Shown here piece by piece: positions 25,397 through 33,000 of a stretch of DNA of 64,000 nt (positions are counted from its first letter, which is position 1; every line of letters starts with the position of its first letter). The notes under the pieces are model-generated. The model saw only the letters and a list, made by a program, of their open reading frames with translations. It was not told where the DNA came from and did not search any database. The position numbers and the translations under genes are program-made. Location: positions 1 to 64,000 of the forward strand of contig CAZDTI010000003.1 in NCBI GenBank assembly GCA_964508085.1, given 5' to 3'. The DNA comes from CALGLS01 sp964508085. Lineage in GTDB: Bacteria > Bacteroidota > Bacteroidia > Chitinophagales > Saprospiraceae.

Positions 25397-26983
25397 ATGC
25401 CTCCTACTCCATCCGAAAAAAAGTCTTTCTTCGCGGAATGGCTGGAAAAGCTACAACAGGAAAGTTGGCAACTGGAACTACTAATTTCCGGATTTGCGCT
25501 CTTTGGTATTCAGAAAAGCCGGGGTGCTATTTTCAGTTTTCAAGAATACCTGCACTTTGAATATACAAGCCCAATTTTAAAACTCTCCTTCAGGGTTTTG
25601 GAAATAGGTTGGAAAATTTTCTTCTTTAATTTGTTAGTTCACGTTATCTTTAGAGGCTTGTGGATAGGAGCGATTGGCCTTCGCTATGTTTCTGGAGAAA
25701 TCGATTATGACAAGCTAAACTACTCTCCGTACTTTACGAAATATCTAAAAAAATCAGTTGGAGATTATGATGATTTTATTGAAAAATTAGAAAAAATTTG
25801 TAGTGTTATTTTTTCTTATACCTTCCTGCTATTCCTATTCTTTGTGTCTTTAATGACTTCTGCTTTTTTTATATACCTGCCGGGGTTCATCTATGAATTA
25901 TTTTTTGGAGATCTAAATAGCTCACCTTTGGCGATGCTCTTTTTTAGTCTTTATGCCATAACATATGTATTAATTGGTTTGATTGTCTTCATTGATTTTA
26001 TTTCGCTTGGTGCTTTCAAACGGATAAAAGACGATTCCGTTTCGAGAGTGTATTCCTGGATTTATATCTTCTTCAGTATCACTAGTCTCACTTTTCTGTA
26101 TCGTCCACTCATTTACAATTTTATTGATAATAAGTATACGAAGCCTTTATTTTATTTATCTTTCCCATACATTTTCTTCATTTTAACTTTTAACAATTCT
26201 TTTACAATTAACTCTTTTCCTCATATCCCAAATGAGAAGGAACTTAGAGAACAAGGCATATTGGTCAACGATTTTTGGTATGAAGATTTAGCGCAAGCAC
26301 AAATAGATAAGTCTCCATCTTATGATGAAGAGATTTTTTTAAATTCGCAATTGCCCTCTGTTGTGCTTTCCAATTATCATATGAAAGATCCATATGCTTC
26401 TATTATGATGCGCTTTTACCATTCTGATACAGAGATGCTTAAAGAGAGTAAAGGACTTACCGCTATTCACAAAGATGGAATGGCTTTTAGCTTATTTGGT
26501 GAAAAACTGGAAGAAGATAGCCTTCGAGAGGAAGTGGGCTCTTTTTATAACAAACAAATGCTAGCTATCGCCAAGGTAAGTCGTGTTATGAAAGACTCCA
26601 TGAAGCGAAATAGAAAAGTTAAAATAAAGAAAACATATTTTAAACAACAACGAGATTCTCTTCGAAATGTCTTTATAACTATAGCGGATCAAAAAAAGGA
26701 AGCACTCCGTAGATATGATCAGAAAAAGAATCAGAAAATGTTGGATGCTTTCGTTTCTCTTTTGGAAATTTCAATTGACTCCATTGATTTTACAGATAGC
26801 CTCTATTGTACCTTTGCCAAATCTGAAAACACTTATAAGAAAGGACTTCGATGTAACTTCTCGGTGCAACAATTAAAAACAGGAAATCACATACTGGAGG
26901 TAAGACGAAAAGTTTATGACAAGAATGAACCTGATAGTACTTTTGTGCAGATTTACCAACTTCCTTTCCTTAAACAATTTTAG
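25397..26983 (+). CDS. Multi-pass membrane protein of unknown function
   Basis: The 528-residue protein has about six hydrophobic segments in the first 280 residues (for example FSYTFLLFLFFVSLMTSAFF and YIFFILTFNN). A soluble, charged C-terminal half of about 250 residues follows. The N-terminal part has WLEKLQQESWQLELLISGFA, a conserved-looking amphipathic motif. The second half has a long Lys/Arg-rich coiled-coil-like helix (KQQRDSLRNVFITIADQKKE). I do not recognise the family. It is 9 bases upstream of the DUF4199-like gene, so they are probably one operon of membrane proteins. Confidence 0.7.
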   Translation: MPPTPSEKKSFFAEWLEKLQQESWQLELLISGFALFGIQKSRGAIFSFQEYLHFEYTSPILKLSFRVLEIGWKIFFFNLLVHVIFRGLWIGAIGLRYVSGEIDYDKLNYSPYFTKYLKKSVGDYDDFIEKLEKICSVIFSYTFLLFLFFVSLMTSAFFIYLPGFIYELFFGDLNSSPLAMLFFSLYAITYVLIGLIVFIDFISLGAFKRIKDDSVSRVYSWIYIFFSITSLTFLYRPLIYNFIDNKYTKPLFYLSFPYIFFILTFNNSFTINSFPHIPNEKELREQGILVNDFWYEDLAQAQIDKSPSYDEEIFLNSQLPSVVLSNYHMKDPYASIMMRFYHSDTEMLKESKGLTAIHKDGMAFSLFGEKLEEDSLREEVGSFYNKQMLAIAKVSRVMKDSMKRNRKVKIKKTYFKQQRDSLRNVFITIADQKKEALRRYDQKKNQKMLDAFVSLLEISIDSIDFTDSLYCTFAKSENTYKKGLRCNFSVQQLKTGNHILEVRRKVYDKNEPDSTFVQIYQLPFLKQF

Positions 26984-26991
26984 CCGGCGAT

Positions 26992-27513
26992 ATGAAGAAG
27001 AACATCCTCATTTTTGGAATTATTAATACCGTTTTGGCTTTCTCGGCTATTCTTATGCCAATTTATAGCAGCATAAATACCATTGTATTAGGCATTGCTC
27101 CTTTAGTCCTGAGCCTTATAGTAGCCTTTATTGCGGCCTTTTTCTTCAGAAAGAATAACCCTAAAGATGCTTCTTTCAGAAACTTGTTTATTACCGTTTT
27201 TGGCGGGCTTAGTATTGGTATTTTGGTTGGCACTTTGCTGATAATTTGCTTCTTTTTTTGTCTTTCTGAAGAAACGAAATTGATATTGGAAAATCAATAT
27301 CTGGAAAATCAATTCACTTCTCTCAGTCACCTTTCTAATTCGATTGCATTTATGGATGCACTTGAAAAGGCCTCAGACGATCTTTTCAATTTAGAGTACC
27401 AAATTGTAGGATCAATTTATGGGATAGTTCTTAATGTATTGTTTGCAGCAGTTGTTGCTTTGTGCATGAAGAGAGAATACTCCGATCTTGATGCTGTAAA
27501 ATCGATAGATTAA
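26992..27513 (+). CDS. DUF4199-like membrane protein
   Basis: The product has 173 residues with four membrane segments. The layout, two N-terminal helices, a third with LSIGILVGTLLIICFFF, a soluble loop and a final helix (IVLNVLFAAVVALCMKRE), resembles the DUF4199 group common in Bacteroidota. It begins eight bases after the stop of the preceding membrane-protein gene, implying cotranscription. No function is known for the family. The next gene (27518) is convergent with only four bases between stops. Confidence 0.7.
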   Translation: MKKNILIFGIINTVLAFSAILMPIYSSINTIVLGIAPLVLSLIVAFIAAFFFRKNNPKDASFRNLFITVFGGLSIGILVGTLLIICFFFCLSEETKLILENQYLENQFTSLSHLSNSIAFMDALEKASDDLFNLEYQIVGSIYGIVLNVLFAAVVALCMKREYSDLDAVKSID

Positions 27514-27517
27514 TCTT

Positions 27518-28045
27518 TCACACATCCAAATCTGGAGCGCGTTCGCCTTCCAGTCTCAGAGTATCTTGCGCTATGTCCTCCTTTTTCACTCCCAAAAATG
27601 AATCTGCATCTAAGGGAATATATGCCTGTTGTTCTACTTCCAACTGCCCGGCTTCATCAAGACCTATGTAAAACGCATCCACTTTGCCTTCTTTGTGAAG
27701 ACCTTCATATATTTTATTTCTAGCGGTCAAATCCAATAAATCAAAAGATAATCTAGTTGATAAATCATTTAGGTTAAGAAATAGGTCTTCTATATGCTTG
27801 GTATGGACATCCGGAGAGAGAGAGATGGTAACAGTCTTCGTCGTATTTTTACCAGGCATTATCTTGAAAGAAACTTCCAGAGCATCGGGTGCTTCTGTCA
27901 TTTCGTAGTAATAATTTCGAAAAGACTCTAGCCCATTTCCTGTTTTTTTCGTTAATTTGAAGCCTCTTTTTTGAAGTTGCGAATCTAAATAATCATCTCT
28001 TTGGGCTATTTTGAATTTTAGATAAAGTAGTTTAGTGGATTCCAT
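27518..28045 (-). CDS. Uncharacterised cytoplasmic protein
   Basis: The 175-residue protein has no signal peptide or membrane segment. It is a mixed alpha/beta protein with an N-terminal MESTKLLYLKFKIAQRDDYL and an acidic C-terminus rich in hydrophobic/acidic alternation (QEAYIPLDAD-type, LRLEGERAPDLDV). I recognise no family or catalytic motif. It is divergent from the HtrA-type protease with only 29 bases between start codons, so the two promoters must overlap, and it is convergent with the DUF4199-like gene. A functional link to the protease is possible but not shown. Confidence 0.6.
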   Translation of the reverse strand: MESTKLLYLKFKIAQRDDYLDSQLQKRGFKLTKKTGNGLESFRNYYYEMTEAPDALEVSFKIMPGKNTTKTVTISLSPDVHTKHIEDLFLNLNDLSTRLSFDLLDLTARNKIYEGLHKEGKVDAFYIGLDEAGQLEVEQQAYIPLDADSFLGVKKEDIAQDTLRLEGERAPDLDV

Positions 28046-28074
28046 GTGTGGGTGGTTAATAAAAATTAATAATC

Positions 28075-29235
28075 ATGAAAAACATTTTAAGATTGCTAAG
28101 CTTAGTGCTTCTCTTAGGCCTCGGTTTCGTAGCTGGAACTGCTTGGACCTCTTCCCAACAAACAACAAATGATAATGGATCAGCAGCCACTGTAGGAGAA
28201 TCAAGTCCGGATATATCTAATGAGACGCAAAATTCTGCTCAAGTAACAAATAAATACGCCGACAAATTAAATCAACCCGAAAAAGCAACCATTGCACTTT
28301 TCGAAGAAGCTGCTCCTTCTGTAGCTTTCATCACAACCACTTCTCTTAATCGGGACTACTGGAGTAGAAATGTAACAGAGATTCCACGTGGAAGTGGTTC
28401 TGGTTTTGTTTGGGACAAAAAAGGACATATTGTGACCAACTATCATGTCATAAAAGGAGCTGATCGAGCACAGGTAACGCTCGCTGATCAGACTACCTGG
28501 CAGGCTAGTCTAGTTGGCTATGAAGCCAGTAAAGATTTGGCCATTTTGAAAATTGAGGCACCGGTCCAGCAACTCTTTCCCATTCCAAGAGGGATGTCTG
28601 ACAACTTGATGGTTGGGCAATCCGTTCTTGCTATAGGTAATCCTTTTGGCTTGGACCAAACCTTGACTACAGGCATTATTTCAGCACTTGGGCGGGAAAT
28701 CGAATCTGTCTCTGGAGTTCCAATTCGAGATGTAATTCAAACGGATGCCGCCATCAATCCTGGAAACTCAGGCGGCCCACTTCTGAACTCCTCCGGTGAA
28801 TTGATTGGTGTCAACACCGCTATCTATTCTCCTTCTGGTGCATACGCCGGAATCGGGTTTTCTATCCCTGTAGATGTGGTAAAGTGGGTGGTTCCAGATT
28901 TGATCAACTTTGGCAAACTTATGCGACCAACACTAGGTGTTGAATTGGCCAGTAATCAAATTGCCAGTCGCCTAAATCTAAACGGTGTCCTAATAATTAA
29001 CGTCATAGAAGGAAGCGCTGCTAAGAAAGCTGGCCTCCGCCCTACTCTTCGGGACCGACGTGGGAATATTGAATTCGGTGATATCATTGTTGGAATTAAC
29101 GAAGAAAGGATTGATAACCGGAATGATCTTGTCTTGGCTTTGGAGCAGTACAAACCGGGAGAAGAAGTGACGATTAGGGTTTTGCGTGAGGAGGAAGAGG
29201 TTGATGTAAAGTTATTGTTGGATTCGGCGCGGTGA
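28075..29235 (+). CDS. HtrA/DegP-like S1C serine protease with PDZ domain
   Basis: The 386-residue protease has an N-terminal signal or membrane anchor (ILRLLSLVLLLGLGFVAGTA), a trypsin-like domain, and one PDZ domain (about 285-380). The catalytic triad is intact: His124 in TNYHVIKGAD, Asp154 in SKDLAILKIEAP and Ser232 in NPGNSGGPLLNS. DIIVGIN marks the PDZ carboxylate-binding region. Such enzymes degrade misfolded periplasmic proteins during envelope stress. Its last four codons (Asp-Ser-Ala-Arg) coincide with the beginning of the downstream repeat unit GATTCGG, so the repeat appears to have replaced the original 3' end. The length remains normal for single-PDZ members. Confidence 0.95.
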   Translation: MKNILRLLSLVLLLGLGFVAGTAWTSSQQTTNDNGSAATVGESSPDISNETQNSAQVTNKYADKLNQPEKATIALFEEAAPSVAFITTTSLNRDYWSRNVTEIPRGSGSGFVWDKKGHIVTNYHVIKGADRAQVTLADQTTWQASLVGYEASKDLAILKIEAPVQQLFPIPRGMSDNLMVGQSVLAIGNPFGLDQTLTTGIISALGREIESVSGVPIRDVIQTDAAINPGNSGGPLLNSSGELIGVNTAIYSPSGAYAGIGFSIPVDVVKWVVPDLINFGKLMRPTLGVELASNQIASRLNLNGVLIINVIEGSAAKKAGLRPTLRDRRGNIEFGDIIVGINEERIDNRNDLVLALEQYKPGEEVTIRVLREEEEVDVKLLLDSAR

Positions 29236-29580
29236 TTCCTCGATTCGGTCGTGCCTCCCTCACTCGGAATGACAAGGGAATTGTTCTGTGGTTTTGGTTC
29301 GGTCGTGCCTCCCTCACTCGGAATGACAAGGGAAATGTTCTGCGGTTTTGATTCGGTTGTGCCTCCCTCACTCGGAATGACATGAGTATTGCTCTTCGTT
29401 TTGATTCGGTCCTGCCTCCCTTTCTCGGAATGACAAGGGGATTGGCCTTCGTTTTTGATTCGGTCATGCCCCATCAATCGGAATGACAAGGGAAATGTTA
29501 TTACTTCTTGTATCGGAATGACAGGTCAGCTGACTTAGCGACTTGTCATTCCGAGGGAGTGCAGCGAGTTGAGGTATTAG
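29221..29580. repeat. Diverged tandem array related to the 14-kb repeats
   Basis: Five units of 53-56 bases (GATTCGGTCGTGCCTCC, CACTCGGAATGACAAGGGAA and a variable tail), one half unit (29513-29523) and an inverted part (GTCATTCCGAGGGAGTGCAG, 29545-29564) fill the space between convergent coding regions. The array starts within the last four codons of the HtrA gene and supplies the end of the small minus-strand ORF at 29546. Confidence 0.85.
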
Positions 29581-29755
29581 GGCCATCAGAAGTTTCTCCA
29601 GCATCTGATAAAGGTTTGGCAAATTCAGCTTCTAGGATATCTACAATCTCCGAAAGTTCATCGTGTATTATAGTCACCATATCTTCCGAATCCGTTGATT
29701 TTGGTTCCAGTTCTTTTTTATGAACAATTTTTAAATCTGCCTTCTTTTTTTTCAT
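29546..29755 (-). CDS. Small charged protein with repeat-derived C-terminus
   Basis: The 69-residue frame starts MKKKKADLKIVHKKELEPKS and continues with an acidic helical part (TIIHDELSEIVDILEAEFAK). From about residue 55 (GPNTSTRCTPSE) it is encoded by the inverted repeat segment. The first 50 residues look like genuine coding sequence; the tail suggests the original gene end was lost to repeat insertion or that the gene is decaying. It is divergent from the GTPase operon (147 bases between starts). No family recognised. Confidence 0.5.
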   Translation of the reverse strand: MKKKKADLKIVHKKELEPKSTDSEDMVTIIHDELSEIVDILEAEFAKPLSDAGETSDGPNTSTRCTPSE

Positions 29756-29902
29756 TCGTTTATCTATTGCTGGGTGTACCTAAAGATCGAGAAGATTTTA
29801 TTCGAAAGCATCATCCTTTCGAGTGATTTTCTTGCAACAATATGCTGTTTCTAATCGTATTTCAACACAATACAAATCTTTTTACTCATTTCTCAACTAT
29901 TA

Positions 29903-30268
29903 ATGACAATGGCCAATAACAATAAAAACAACCCAACCGGAGTAAATCTCGGGGAAATCGGTACAATTCGAGATATTTTGATGGGGCAACACATCAACCA
30001 ATACGAAGAGCGATTTCTAGAAATGAAGGAAGAAATGAACGCCCTTCGTGAGGAATTGGAAGAAAAAATTCAGGCGGTAGATCATTTTCACAAATTTGCA
30101 ATGATTGATTTTGGAAAAGAAACAACACAACGTTTCAACAAAGTAGAAAAACAACTGGCCAAAGATGTGAATAACCTAGAACAGAAAATCCGAAATTCAA
30201 GTACTGCTGATAAGAAAGAAATTGGAAAATTGATGGCTAACGTGGCAAAGAAACTGATTGGCGAGTAG
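29903..30268 (+). CDS. Coiled-coil protein, first gene of the GTPase operon
   Basis: The 121-residue protein has a short disordered start (NNNKNNPTG), then a long heptad-type coiled coil (about 30-100: RFLEMKEEMNALREELEEKI, RFNKVEKQLAKDVNNLEQKI) and a basic end. A second Met at residue 3 is an alternative start. There is no signal or membrane segment. It is followed 33 bases later by the longin-like gene and then the small GTPase, all on the same strand, so it is probably a scaffold or regulator within that system. Function is inferred only from position. Confidence 0.75.
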   Translation: MTMANNNKNNPTGVNLGEIGTIRDILMGQHINQYEERFLEMKEEMNALREELEEKIQAVDHFHKFAMIDFGKETTQRFNKVEKQLAKDVNNLEQKIRNSSTADKKEIGKLMANVAKKLIGE

Positions 30269-30301
30269 TTCTATATTTCATAGAAGCAAAATCATAAAAG
30301 T

Positions 30302-31150
30302 ATGCCTACCATTTCTGAAACCCAGCAATCTTTCACCTCAGCAGAAGAAGACCAACTAAAAAAGTTGAAACAAATTTTGCTACAGGATGATCGTTCTGAA
30401 GTAGCACAGTTGCGTGCTGTTCTATTCAACAAAGAACAACTTTCTGGTAAAGTCTCTCCTATTATCAAAGAGCATATGGCTTTTTTGAAAGAAAATTTTG
30501 CGAAGGAATACGAAGAGGTGATCGGTGATATGGTTGCTAAAAAACTAGAGGCTTCGCAGGATGATTTGCTCAATGTACTATATCCTGTTATTGGCAAAAT
30601 GATTAAAAAGTTCATTGGTAATGAATTTCAGAAATTGAAGGATGGCATTGATAAACAAATCAAAACGACCTTTTCGAAGCAAGGCCTTTTTGGCAAATTA
30701 AACCCGTTCAATCGGTCCAAAAAAACGGCAGAAGATGTTCTGGCAGATATGGATAAAGCTCGAGTAGATGAAATATTTGTTATCCAAAAAGACTCTGGTT
30801 TGCTGATGGCACATGCCGCTATTCAAAAAGATGCGGATGCGGATATCATTGCAGGAATGTTCACTGCCATCAAAGCTTTCGTTGAAGATGCTTTTCAAAA
30901 AAAATCGGAGGAATTGGAAATGATTGAATATGGGACTTATAAAATATTCGTACAATCATTTCATTCCTATTACATGGCGGCAGCAATTAGTGGTTCAATG
31001 TCGAGTTCGGAGCGAGAAAACTTGCAGTTGAAAATGTTCGATTTTGCGGAACAAGAGTTGAAAGAAAAAATGAACATGGGATTGGTGCAAGAAGACAAAG
31101 AACTGTCGAAAGCATTAGGGAATGTGTTCATAGAGGATTCAAAAAACTAG
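30302..31150 (+). CDS. Longin/roadblock-like domain protein of the GTPase operon
   Basis: The product has 282 residues. The first 120 residues are helical (KLKKILLQDD-type start, VSPIIKEHMAFLKENFAKEY, VLYPVIGKMIKKFIGNEF). Residues about 155-240 (VDEIFVIQKDSGLLMAHAAI, ADIIAGMFTAIKAFVEDAF, IEYGTYKIFVQSFHSYYMAA) have the strand-helix pattern of longin/roadblock-like domains. The same N-terminal architecture occurs, from memory, ahead of OmpA domains in some Bacteroidota envelope proteins; here no OmpA domain is present. Roadblock and longin proteins commonly act as partners or GTPase-activating factors of small Ras-like GTPases, and a GTPase gene follows 84 bases downstream. The family assignment is moderate and the role inferred. 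Confidence 0.7.
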   Translation: MPTISETQQSFTSAEEDQLKKLKQILLQDDRSEVAQLRAVLFNKEQLSGKVSPIIKEHMAFLKENFAKEYEEVIGDMVAKKLEASQDDLLNVLYPVIGKMIKKFIGNEFQKLKDGIDKQIKTTFSKQGLFGKLNPFNRSKKTAEDVLADMDKARVDEIFVIQKDSGLLMAHAAIQKDADADIIAGMFTAIKAFVEDAFQKKSEELEMIEYGTYKIFVQSFHSYYMAAAISGSMSSSERENLQLKMFDFAEQELKEKMNMGLVQEDKELSKALGNVFIEDSKN

Positions 31151-31234
31151 CATAAAGCTTCTGACAACCACTAAATTAGGAGCCGCATATTTAACAGAAT
31201 TTAATTTCAGGTAAAACTTAGTAAAACCACCAAA

Positions 31235-31738
31235 ATGACAAATTGCAAAGTTCTTTTAACAGGGTGTTTCAGTGTTGGAAAAACATCTTTATTCAATCAA
31301 TTTTTGTATCAAAAATTTGACGATGAGTACCACACGACTATAGGAGTAAAAGTGGATAAAAAAGTGGTTACAACAGATGAAGGAGAAGTATCCATTATGC
31401 TTTGGGACTTGGCGGGAGAAGTGGCACAAAGTAAAGTACCTAAGGCTTATTTCCTAGGAGCGAAGTGCGTGTTGTATGTTATAGACTTGAGTCTGCCTTT
31501 CACTTGGAAAAACATAGAGTCGGATCTAGTTTACATTAGACAGATTGTACCTAATGCAGTCATCAAAATCGTTGGTAATAAAAAAGATTTACTGACTGCT
31601 GAAGAGTTGGAAAAGGTGGTAAATGAAATTACACCCAGCGTCGCCATAACCACTAGTGCAAAAACCGGTGAAAACATCGAAAACCTATTTAAAACCATAG
31701 CCAATGAAATCCTCAAACCAACTAATATCTTCTCCTAG
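31235..31738 (+). CDS. Small Ras/Rab-like GTPase
   Basis: This 167-residue protein is a minimal Ras-type GTPase with all five nucleotide motifs: G1 GCFSVGKT (residues 10-17), G2 Thr35 in HTTIG, G3 WDLAG (57-61), G4 NKKD (115-118) and G5 TSAK (140-143). The residue after the G3 Gly, the catalytic Gln of Ras, is Glu62, predicting slow intrinsic hydrolysis or dependence on a partner. It has no lipidation motif, signal or extra domain. Prokaryotic relatives are the MglA and Rup-type small GTPases involved in polarity and motility. Here it sits in an operon with a coiled-coil protein, a longin-like protein and a PAS-like protein. Confidence 0.93.
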   Translation: MTNCKVLLTGCFSVGKTSLFNQFLYQKFDDEYHTTIGVKVDKKVVTTDEGEVSIMLWDLAGEVAQSKVPKAYFLGAKCVLYVIDLSLPFTWKNIESDLVYIRQIVPNAVIKIVGNKKDLLTAEELEKVVNEITPSVAITTSAKTGENIENLFKTIANEILKPTNIFS

Positions 31739-32120
31739 TAAGAATGAACTGAGTAGTATTAACAATGCACAGGTTATCTATTTAAACAAAGAAGGATTCA
31801 TCAGCTCCAGCACCAATACTTTGTTCTCAACAATACTTCTACAAAAGCAAAGTGTTTTCGAATGGTCTCCTTTTCTAGAAAGTATTTTTCCTTCTCTTTT
31901 TGAGGAAGCAGATAATGAGGTCACTCAATTTATGCGAGTTACTACTATACAAAATTTCCTTCCTGGAATCTACGATTATACTTTTGTAAAACTTCCCATT
32001 GATCTATGCTCAGAAGAGACTTTAATGTGGATTATTTCTGATCGAACGGAGTGTTATAGTCGGATGAAAGCTCTTCAGCAGATAGAGAATGAGCGGATGA
32101 GAGAGGAATTCCACGGTTAA
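31704..32120 (+). CDS. PAS-like single-domain protein, last gene of the GTPase operon
   Basis: The 138-residue protein overlaps the GTPase gene by 35 bases. Residues about 20-115 look like a PAS domain: AQVIYLNKEGFISSSTNTLF at the start, a middle FEWSPFLESIFPSLFEEADN, and strands TLMWIISDRTE near the end. The final helix (ALQQIENERMREEFHG) resembles the linker that normally leads into a kinase or effector, but a stop follows. It may therefore be a stand-alone sensor for the GTPase or a truncated larger protein. No downstream domain can be found in other frames. Confidence 0.6.
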   Translation: MKSSNQLISSPSKNELSSINNAQVIYLNKEGFISSSTNTLFSTILLQKQSVFEWSPFLESIFPSLFEEADNEVTQFMRVTTIQNFLPGIYDYTFVKLPIDLCSEETLMWIISDRTECYSRMKALQQIENERMREEFHG

Positions 32121-32204
32121 TTGAGATGGAAGCATTAGTTGTAGGAACCACCACTTAAGGAGTTTTTGAACTTAGTTTTTTTCCTTTTCATCTTTGACTT
32201 TCCC

Positions 32205-32825
32205 TTATCCCATTCCTCCATAAATCTTATGAATCACCGACGTTCTATTCGGCACATCCATTTTCTGTAGAATTTTCTTAACATGGCTTTTAACGGTGTG
32301 AATGCTTACAAAATGTTTATCAGAAATCTGCTTATTCGTGAGTCCTTCGCAAAGGTCAATTAGGATCTCGTACTCTTTTTCAGTAAGTGCCGTTTTTATA
32401 TTGTTATTAATTATACTCCGAGAAGGAATGGCTTTCTTATGTTCTTTAGAGAAACGAAAAAGGGCCATCTCGATGGAACTAAATAAGTCTTTTTCTCGAA
32501 AGGGCTTCAGTAGGTAGCCGTAAGGCATGGTTTGTTTGGCTTTGTCTACCGTAGCTTTGTCAGCATAGGAAGTGAGGTATATGAAAGGTATTTTGTGGTT
32601 TTCATTGATGAGTTCAGCTAGTTCGATTCCATTTTTTTCTCCTTTTATATTAATGTCAAGGATAGCGATATCTATGCTTCCTGTTTCGAGTAATTGTAAA
32701 GCTTTTTCACTGCTATATGCGATACCAGCCACCTTGTAATCAATGGCATTAAGATTGGAGGCTATGTCTTCTGCAATAAGTGGTTCGTCTTCTACGATGA
32801 GTACACGAATTTCGTCTGAGGTCAT
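32205..32825 (-). CDS. Response regulator, REC plus LuxR-type HTH
   Basis: The product has 206 residues. The receiver domain (1-120) has the acidic pair Glu12/Asp13, phospho-acceptor Asp57 (IAILDINIKG), the switch Thr in FIYLTSYAD and the conserved Lys in GYLLKPF. The C-terminal 65 residues are a LuxR/NarL-type HTH (LTEKEYEILIDLCEGLTNKQ, ISDKHFVSIHTVKSHVKKIL). It should activate or repress promoters on phosphorylation. It is divergent from the histidine kinase at 33001 with 175 bases between starts, and the two are the obvious cognate pair. Confidence 0.95.
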   Translation of the reverse strand: MTSDEIRVLIVEDEPLIAEDIASNLNAIDYKVAGIAYSSEKALQLLETGSIDIAILDINIKGEKNGIELAELINENHKIPFIYLTSYADKATVDKAKQTMPYGYLLKPFREKDLFSSIEMALFRFSKEHKKAIPSRSIINNNIKTALTEKEYEILIDLCEGLTNKQISDKHFVSIHTVKSHVKKILQKMDVPNRTSVIHKIYGGMG

Positions 32826-33000
32826 TTGTTTAAGTTTATTGTCTCTGGTCGACCAAATCTTTCGACTTAAGGTAAAAGCTAGTTTTTTTGTGTAAATATA
32901 TCTTTTCCACTAGTAACTCTACTCACTCTTTAGGATGATATTTTGGACATATTTTCCACAGAACAAGAATAGGAGTTAAAAATATTTTATTTTTGAGAAT

